A program made the position numbers and the translations under genes. A stretch of 64,000 nucleotides of DNA from Stakelama portus. GTDB taxonomy: Bacteria > Pseudomonadota > Alphaproteobacteria > Sphingomonadales > Sphingomonadaceae. Position 1 is the stretch's first letter. The number at the start of each line of letters is the position of its first letter. A model generated the notes under the pieces. The model was not told the DNA's origin, made no database searches, and worked only from the letters and a program-made list of their open reading frames with translations. Below, in pieces: positions 59,528 to 64,000 of the stretch. Where the stretch lies: assembly GCF_003171655.1 (NCBI RefSeq), contig NZ_QFZL01000002.1:434001-498000 (forward strand), written 5' to 3'.

Positions 59528-60709
59528 TCACAGCAGCGCCTCGATCGCGTCGTAATAGCGGATGATATTGCTCTCGAGCCCGCAATAGACGGTTTCGGCA
59601 GGTACGCCCGCCGCCAGCCCCTGCTGGCTGATTTCAGCGGCGCGGAAATCCTCGTTGCCGAACACGCTGAGGATCAGTTCATAGGATCGCTTGAACACTT
59701 CCTCGGCCTTCGGCGTACCGGCCGGTTCGGGCGTCAGCATGAAATAGTCGACGACCGTGCGGTCCACATCGCGCGGGAACAGCAGCATGACGCTGATATA
59801 ATATTGGCTGGTCACCACCACGCAGTTGGGAAAGGCCGTATAGGCATGGGTGACGAGTTTGTGGACATTGGCGCCCGCATCCGCGTCGAGCATCGCCGGC
59901 GTATAGCCGATCCGGCCCGAAATCTGGCGAACATTGGCGCCGAACATGTCGACGATGTTCGGCGCATCGGGAAACTGGTCGCCGATCGACTGCGCGTGCA
60001 GCCGCTGGACATGATAGCCTTCGAGAAAGGGTTCGAGCACGACCTTCCAATTGGCTTTCAGATCAAAGGTCTTGCGGCCATAGACATGTGCGGACGGGAT
60101 GCCGAGCGAACCGAAATCCTCTGCCACGCGCTCGGAAAGCTGCGACCAGTCGGGGTCGGCGCGACCATCCAGTTGCACATAGACCACCCCGCCCCATTCG
60201 CGCGCCGGCAATTCCTTCAAACCGCGCGCCGACTTGTCGAGATTTTCGAAGGCCTCGCTGCGCGCGACACCGATCAGCTTGCCGTCGATGCCATAGGTCC
60301 AGGCGTGATAGGGACAGGTGAGTCGCGACTGGCGGTGCACTTCGCAATCCTCGACCAGCTTCGACCCCTTGTGCTGGCAGGCGTTGATGAAAGCCTTGAT
60401 TTCGCCGTCGCGCGTGCGGGCGACGAGCAAGGGAATGCCATAGCCGTCCTGTGCCACCACCGATCCCGGCTCCGGCAGCAGCGCCGAAAGCGTCACGGGC
60501 ACGGGGAAGCGACGAAAAATGCGCTCCTGTTCGCGCGCAAAGCGTTCGCGACCGGTGAATATCGCATTGGGCCGCGTTGCTTCGATCGGCTCGATCACGG
60601 CGTCGGCTTCGGCCGGAATCCGGCGGATAGCAGCCTGCAGACCCGGATTGAGCATCGCCAGCGTCGTAATCTTGCGCTCGGCGGGCTTCACGTCCGATTC
60701 CATGTTCAT
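59528..60709 (-). CDS. Rieske non-haem iron oxygenase, alpha subunit (ring-hydroxylating type)
   Basis: 393 aa. The Rieske [2Fe-2S] site has Cys111 and His113 (CQHKG), then Cys132 and His135 (CPYHAW). The catalytic domain has the mononuclear-iron region LEPFLEGYHVQRLH, with two His plus a distal acidic ligand not pinned. No beta subunit or reductase is visible, so it may be an alpha-only (KshA- or YeaW-like) enzyme using external electron carriers. First gene of the Rieske-ligase-P450 transcript; operator at 60739 lies 30 bp upstream. Confidence 0.93.
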   Translation of the reverse strand: MNMESDVKPAERKITTLAMLNPGLQAAIRRIPAEADAVIEPIEATRPNAIFTGRERFAREQERIFRRFPVPVTLSALLPEPGSVVAQDGYGIPLLVARTRDGEIKAFINACQHKGSKLVEDCEVHRQSRLTCPYHAWTYGIDGKLIGVARSEAFENLDKSARGLKELPAREWGGVVYVQLDGRADPDWSQLSERVAEDFGSLGIPSAHVYGRKTFDLKANWKVVLEPFLEGYHVQRLHAQSIGDQFPDAPNIVDMFGANVRQISGRIGYTPAMLDADAGANVHKLVTHAYTAFPNCVVVTSQYYISVMLLFPRDVDRTVVDYFMLTPEPAGTPKAEEVFKRSYELILSVFGNEDFRAAEISQQGLAAGVPAETVYCGLESNIIRYYDAIEALL

Positions 60710-60738
60710 CGCCGGTCGCCTCTCGCTCGTTTATCTTA

Positions 60739-60754
60739 CTAATTGATCGATTAT
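60739..60754 (-). promoter_or_regulatory. TetR-type operator of the Rieske-ligase-P450 operon
   Basis: CTAATT-GATC-GATTAT matches TTAATC-N4-GATTAA at 9 of 12 arm positions, and the core TAATTGATCGATTA is itself nearly palindromic. It lies 30 bp upstream of the Rieske ATG, the same distance as in the thiolase operon. The 87-bp gap to the hydrolase stop contains nothing else recognised. Confidence 0.55.
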
Positions 60755-60796
60755 CTAACACCGATAGGTTGCGCTGCCAAGTCGCCCAGATCAGCC

Positions 60797-61678
60797 CTAC
60801 GGGCGAAATGCGTCGACAGGCATTGCGCGCGCCAGAAATTCGAGCACCCCGGCGTTGAATGCATCGTTGCGATCGCCCGCCACCATATGCCCCGCGCCTG
60901 CGACATTGACGACTTCGAGTTGGGGGACGAGCGACCGAAACGCCGCCACCCCCGCTTCGCTGACGACATCGCTGCGCAATCCGCGGACGACCATGATCGG
61001 CAAGTCGCGCTGCCGCGCCATCTCCTGCGCGGACGCGACGACTATCCGGTGGTGATGTTCCGGATCGGTCGCGACGATCTGCGGGTCCCAATGCCAATAG
61101 AGCCGCCCGTCGTCGCGCAGCCGCAGATTGCGCATCAGCCCGGTCGGATCGCGGGGGCGCCGACGCGCGGGATTATAGGCAGCCACCGCGTCGGCGGCTT
61201 CCTCGATCGAACCGAAACCATCGACATGCCCCCGCATGAAACCGACGATGCGCTGTACGCCTTCGGGTTCGGCATTCGGCACGATGTCGACCAGCACGAC
61301 GGCGGCCGGGCGCAACCCCTGTGCCACCGCATGGATCGACGTCGCCCCGCCCAGCGAGGCGCCGACGAGCGCATAGGGTACGTCGAGCCGCGCCACGATC
61401 GCGCGCAGATCATCGACACGATCATCGAGCATATAGGCCCCGGCATCGGACCAGTCGCTTTCGCCATGACCACGCGCATCATAATTGATCACGCGATAGC
61501 CGCGTGCGACCAATGCCCGCATGGCGCCGGACCAGCTGTGCCGTGTCTGCCCGCCGCCATGCATCAATATTACCGTCGGCGCGCCGTCGGGGCCATCGAC
61601 ATCGGCCGTCAGCCTGACCCCGTCCGGCGCATGAAACGTCTCTGTCCGCATCGTTTCGCCTGTCTGCACTTCGCTCAT
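60797..61678 (-). CDS. Alpha/beta hydrolase
   Basis: 293 aa alpha/beta hydrolase. Oxyanion HGGGQTRHSW near residue 40, nucleophile GASLGG near 120, His in VAGAGHMVAGD near 270 and an Asp between. Close in type to epoxide hydrolase/lactonase-like or ester hydrolases; substrate unknown. ATG 61678 overlaps the aldehyde dehydrogenase stop as ATGA, so the two are coupled. A lactone or ester hydrolysis step in the pathway is inferred. Confidence 0.85.
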   Translation of the reverse strand: MSEVQTGETMRTETFHAPDGVRLTADVDGPDGAPTVILMHGGGQTRHSWSGAMRALVARGYRVINYDARGHGESDWSDAGAYMLDDRVDDLRAIVARLDVPYALVGASLGGATSIHAVAQGLRPAAVVLVDIVPNAEPEGVQRIVGFMRGHVDGFGSIEEAADAVAAYNPARRRPRDPTGLMRNLRLRDDGRLYWHWDPQIVATDPEHHHRIVVASAQEMARQRDLPIMVVRGLRSDVVSEAGVAAFRSLVPQLEVVNVAGAGHMVAGDRNDAFNAGVLEFLARAMPVDAFRP

Positions 61679-63165
61679 TTCAGATGCGACGGAGCCTGGG
61701 GCAGAAACACGGTCTTGATTTCGGTGAAGGGTTCGAGCCCTTCCGGCCCGCCCTCGCGTCCATATCCCGATTTCTTGAAACCGCCGAACGGATTGGTCAG
61801 GTCGAAATCGCGCCCGTTCTGGGTGAAATGCCCGGTCCTGATCCGTCGCGCCATCGCATAGGCGCGATCGGTGTCATGGGTATAGACGCCTCCGGAAAGG
61901 CCATATTCGCTGTCATTGGCGATCCGAACCGCCTCTTCTTCGCTGTCATAGGGTATGACCGCCGTCACCGGACCGAATATTTCTTCGCTCGCGATCACCA
62001 TGTCGTTGGTGGCGTTCGCGAAGACAGTCGGTTCGATGAAGAAGCCGCAGCCCAGCCCTGCGGGACGGCCGCCGCCGGTTACCAGCCGTGCGCCCTCACG
62101 CTCGCCCTGGGCGATAAAGCCACTGACCTTTTCATGGTGGCGGCGCATCGCGAGCGGTCCCATCATCGTCCCCGCATCCTGGGGATCGCCGACCACTGTG
62201 GCTTTCATCGCCGCGGCAAGGCTTTCGACATAGGCGTCGTGCCGGGCGCGCGGGACGAGAACGCGGCTGAAATTGATGCACACCTGACCGCAGAGCAAGG
62301 TGATCAGCGGCGCGATCGCCGGGCCGAGCGCCGAAGGATCGAAATCGTCGAGCACGATCGCGGCGGATTTGCCGCCCAGTTCCATCGTATAGCGCGCCAT
62401 CCGCGACGCGCAGATCGATGCGATCTGCATGCCGGCCGCCGAGGATCCGGTGAACGCGACCTTGTCGATGCCGGGGTGGCGCACCAGCAGTTCCGACACT
62501 TCGCGATCGGCAGGGATCAGGTTGATGACGCCTTCGGGGAAACCCGCTGCCTCTGCCGCCTCGGCGATCAGGAACGCTTCGAGCGGCGTTTCCGGCGAGG
62601 GTTTCATCACGATCGTGCACCCGGCGGCCAGGGCCGGAGCGAGCTTGATCAGCATCGAAGCAAGCGGCCCGTTCCACGGCGCGATCGCCGCGACCACGCC
62701 CACCGGCTCGCGCACCACCACTGCGACTTCGGACATGAAGCCATGCGACGGGCGGACGTCTTCCCAGCGATAGGTTTCGGCGAGGCCCGCATAATAATCG
62801 AGCAGCCCGCAAGTGCCGCGAGTCGATCCGCCGGCCATTGAGACCGGCACACCGACCTGTGCAATCCAGGCGGCGTCGAGTGCCTCCTCACGCTCGATCA
62901 GCGCGGCGGCTAGCTTGCGCATATATTGCGCGCGTTCGGCAGGGCTGAGGCGCGGCCAGGGACCCGAATCGAACGCCTCGCGTGCAGCGGTAACGGCAAG
63001 CTCGACATCTTCCGGCCCCGCCTCGACCACCGAGGCGAAAACCTGTTCGGTCGAAGGATTGATCAGCTCGATGCGTTTTCCGCTCGTGCTTGGCCGCCAG
63101 CGCCCGCCGATGAACAGCGCATTGGGATGCGCAACCAGCGCCTTGTCAGCCGTCAATGTGCTCAT
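61675..63165 (-). CDS. Aldehyde dehydrogenase
   Basis: 496 aa NAD(P)-dependent aldehyde dehydrogenase. Oxyanion Asn in IAPWNGPL, catalytic Glu262 in MELGGKS and nucleophile Cys296 in GQVCINFSR are present. It resembles the phenylacetaldehyde/vanillin/terpene-aldehyde group. It probably oxidises the aldehyde formed by a GMC alcohol oxidoreductase to the acid that is CoA-activated. It is preceded upstream by a decayed GMC gene at 63193-63375. Confidence 0.93.
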   Translation of the reverse strand: MSTLTADKALVAHPNALFIGGRWRPSTSGKRIELINPSTEQVFASVVEAGPEDVELAVTAAREAFDSGPWPRLSPAERAQYMRKLAAALIEREEALDAAWIAQVGVPVSMAGGSTRGTCGLLDYYAGLAETYRWEDVRPSHGFMSEVAVVVREPVGVVAAIAPWNGPLASMLIKLAPALAAGCTIVMKPSPETPLEAFLIAEAAEAAGFPEGVINLIPADREVSELLVRHPGIDKVAFTGSSAAGMQIASICASRMARYTMELGGKSAAIVLDDFDPSALGPAIAPLITLLCGQVCINFSRVLVPRARHDAYVESLAAAMKATVVGDPQDAGTMMGPLAMRRHHEKVSGFIAQGEREGARLVTGGGRPAGLGCGFFIEPTVFANATNDMVIASEEIFGPVTAVIPYDSEEEAVRIANDSEYGLSGGVYTHDTDRAYAMARRIRTGHFTQNGRDFDLTNPFGGFKKSGYGREGGPEGLEPFTEIKTVFLPQAPSHLK

Positions 63166-63178
63166 TTGGTTTCTCCGG

Positions 63179-63207
63179 ATTGGGTATCATTGTCATTGGG
63201 TATCATT
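63179..63207. repeat. Tandem 13-bp direct repeat upstream of the aldehyde dehydrogenase gene
   Basis: ATTGGGTATCATT occurs twice (63179-63191 and 63195-63207) with a 3-bp gap, 14 bp before the dehydrogenase ATG. It may be slippage in the degenerate GMC remnant, or a regulatory repeat. Confidence 0.75.
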
Positions 63208-63375
63208 ACGGCGGGGATCATTATGGGTGCCGCCTCTAGCTTGTTCAGGAACCGGTCGAACATGCTGCCGCCGACCGTGAGTCGGGTGCGCGGTCAATCG
63301 CGCAGCCGGAACGCACCCCGCGCCGCCGCCAACGATCGCATAGTCAGCCTGTGTGACGCCGCTCGCTTCGCTCAT
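63193..63375 (-). pseudogene. Decayed GMC oxidoreductase N-terminus
   Basis: A short frame begins MSEASGVTQADYAIVGGGAG and continues CVPAARLTAHPT, an FAD-binding GMC N-terminus, but one residue is missing from the Gly-x-Gly-x-x-Gly loop, and after about 32 codons similarity stops; the frame ends within 60 codons. The intact GMC gene at 38679 shows what the full version looks like. The fragment lies directly upstream of the aldehyde dehydrogenase on the same strand, and its ATG is 75 bp from the operator at 63450, so it probably was the first gene of a GMC-aldehyde dehydrogenase-hydrolase operon. The 312-bp stretch from 63166 to 63477 holds only this, the repeat and the operator. Confidence 0.7.
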
Positions 63376-63449
63376 TTCCGGACCTCATCACCTGCCAAAT
63401 TGTTTGCCGGGCTGCGCAACCGGTCGTTTGACAGCCATGCTATGCAACA

Positions 63450-63465
63450 TTAATCGCTTGATTGA
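63450..63465. promoter_or_regulatory. TetR-type operator upstream of the ferredoxin gene
   Basis: TTAATC-GCTT-GATTGA matches TTAATC-N4-GATTAA at 11 of 12 arm positions, 13 bp before the ferredoxin ATG. It may also serve the minus-strand aldehyde dehydrogenase operon, which is separated from it only by the GMC remnant. Confidence 0.65.
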
Positions 63466-63478
63466 AAGTGAGAGAGCG

Positions 63479-63799
63479 ATGCTGAAGATAATCTATGTCG
63501 ATGTGGCCGGTGCAGAGCATGTGGCAGAGGTTTCGGAAGGCACGTCGGTGATGCGCGCCGCAAAGGATAACGGCATCGACGGCATCGACGCGGATTGCGG
63601 CGGGGTATGTGCCTGCGCGACCTGCCACGTCTATGTCGACGACGCCTGGTATCCGAAAGTGGGTGCGCCGAGTGCCGATGAAGAAGACATGCTCGATTGC
63701 GTCAACGACCGGGGCGAGACCAGTCGCCTGTCGTGCCAGATCGAAATGCGCCCGGAACTCGATGGCCTGATCGTGCGCCTGCCCGAAAGCCAGAGGTAG
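63479..63799 (+). CDS. [2Fe-2S] ferredoxin, adrenodoxin/putidaredoxin type
   Basis: 106 aa. The cluster ligands follow the adrenodoxin pattern Cys40-x5-Cys46-x2-Cys49-x36-Cys86 (CGGVCACATC, then LSCQI). Putidaredoxin-like ferredoxins feed electrons to bacterial P450s and some Rieske oxygenases, and both enzyme types lie nearby under apparently the same operator. The ATG at 63479 follows a purine-rich GTGAGAGAG and gives the normal start. No ferredoxin reductase is visible in the window. Confidence 0.94.
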   Translation: MLKIIYVDVAGAEHVAEVSEGTSVMRAAKDNGIDGIDADCGGVCACATCHVYVDDAWYPKVGAPSADEEDMLDCVNDRGETSRLSCQIEMRPELDGLIVRLPESQR

Positions 63800-63953
63800 C
63801 GGCATGGCCGTGCCCGGCTCGCTCCGCAGGGGCGAATGCGCGGCGGTGTTACCATGGGCGTGAACTTGGGTTCGCAGCGATAATGCGGCGAGCGTCGGGC
63901 GCCCCGGCGGCGGCGTCTTCGCCGCGACGATTTACCGGAAGAAGCGGCCTTTT

Positions 63954-64000
63954 GTGAAACCCGATGTCGCCACCGCGCTGGATTGGATCGAAGCGGCATG
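63954..64000 (+). CDS. Possible start of an alpha/beta hydrolase gene, cut by the window end
   Basis: From GTG at 63954 the frame reads VKPDVATALDWIEAA to the window end. This resembles the N-terminus of HSL-type alpha/beta hydrolases (FV-x-PDV-x-x-x-LD). GGAAGAAG lies about 12 nt upstream, a loose ribosome-site distance. Only 15 codons are visible, so the call is tentative. The 154 bp between the ferredoxin and this frame show nothing else. Confidence 0.35.
   Translation, partial: MKPDVATALDWIEAA

Noticed and set aside
38679..63799. Assigning the catabolic locus to diterpenoid (dit), steroid/bile acid or limonene degradation
   Set aside because: P450, Rieske, ligase and ACADs fit several such pathways, but no diagnostic gene (extradiol dioxygenase, ketosteroid enzymes, limonene monooxygenase) is present, so the substrate is left open.
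1..64000. CRISPR arrays, insertion sequences or prophage
   Set aside because: No regularly spaced repeats, transposase or phage structural proteins were seen on either strand.

Overview
This 64 kb window is GC-rich chromosomal DNA from an alphaproteobacterium. Protein content points to Sphingomonadales (Sphingomonas/Novosphingobium-like): a UbiM-like ubiquinone hydroxylase, two TonB-dependent receptors sitting inside catabolic clusters, RadA near CvpA, and many SDR, acyl-CoA dehydrogenase and CoA-transferase genes. This placement is inferred from protein character, not from a marker gene. No transposase, integrase, phage gene, CRISPR array or rRNA was seen. The only RNA gene found is tRNA-Thr(TGT) at 21641-21716.

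Region 1 (1-25 kb) is mostly housekeeping. It holds an M1 aminopeptidase cut by the window edge, a DUF423 membrane protein, a Kef/CPA2 antiporter translationally coupled to an IscU-like scaffold, CvpA, hydrolases, a lipocalin, RadA, a glycosyltransferase, an L,D-transpeptidase, a PadR regulator with DUF2218, a UbiH/UbiM-type monooxygenase, RarA, MprF, a YjbR/DUF429-like pair, a lipoprotein, the tRNA, a kinase/response-regulator pair, and a LysR/pirin locus.

Region 2 (25.5-38.5 kb) concerns amino acids and peptides. A leucine-dehydrogenase-type enzyme is divergent from an Lrp/AsnC regulator. Next comes a D-amino-acid/peptide catabolic locus on the minus strand. One transcript encodes a membrane-anchored serine hydrolase and DgcA (N-acetyl-D-Glu racemase type). 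The next encodes a TonB receptor, DgcN (DUF1611), a YkvI-like permease, a second serine hydrolase and an M19 dipeptidase. A divergent XRE-cupin regulator lies at the upstream end. The two transcripts share a very similar promoter/operator sequence. The simplest reading is import of D-Glu-containing peptides, hydrolysis, and conversion of D-Glu to L-Glu through N-acetyl intermediates.

Region 3 (38.6-64 kb) is a large CoA-thioester catabolic locus for an unidentified, probably cyclic or branched hydrophobic acid or alcohol. It contains a GMC oxidoreductase with a CMD protein; a ten-gene minus-strand beta-oxidation operon (thiolase, three SDRs, two acyl-CoA dehydrogenases, three enoyl-CoA hydratases, an APH-type kinase); a double-length CoA-transferase with a GFA protein; a TonB receptor; a TetR regulator; a Rieske oxygenase/CoA-ligase/P450 operon; an aldehyde dehydrogenase/hydrolase operon preceded by a decayed GMC gene; and an adrenodoxin-type ferredoxin.

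A 16-bp palindrome, TTAATC-N4-GATTAA, occurs in perfect or near-perfect form upstream of the thiolase operon, the TonB receptor/TetR pair, the Rieske operon and the ferredoxin. Weaker copies precede the GFA and GMC genes. It is most likely the operator of the TetR protein encoded at 56 kb and would tie the scattered transcripts into one regulon. The SDR-APH-acyl-CoA dehydrogenase trio at the operon's 3' end resembles the LvaD/LvaA/LvaC set for 4-keto/4-hydroxyacyl-CoA processing, which suggests the pathway produces a gamma-oxygenated acyl-CoA.
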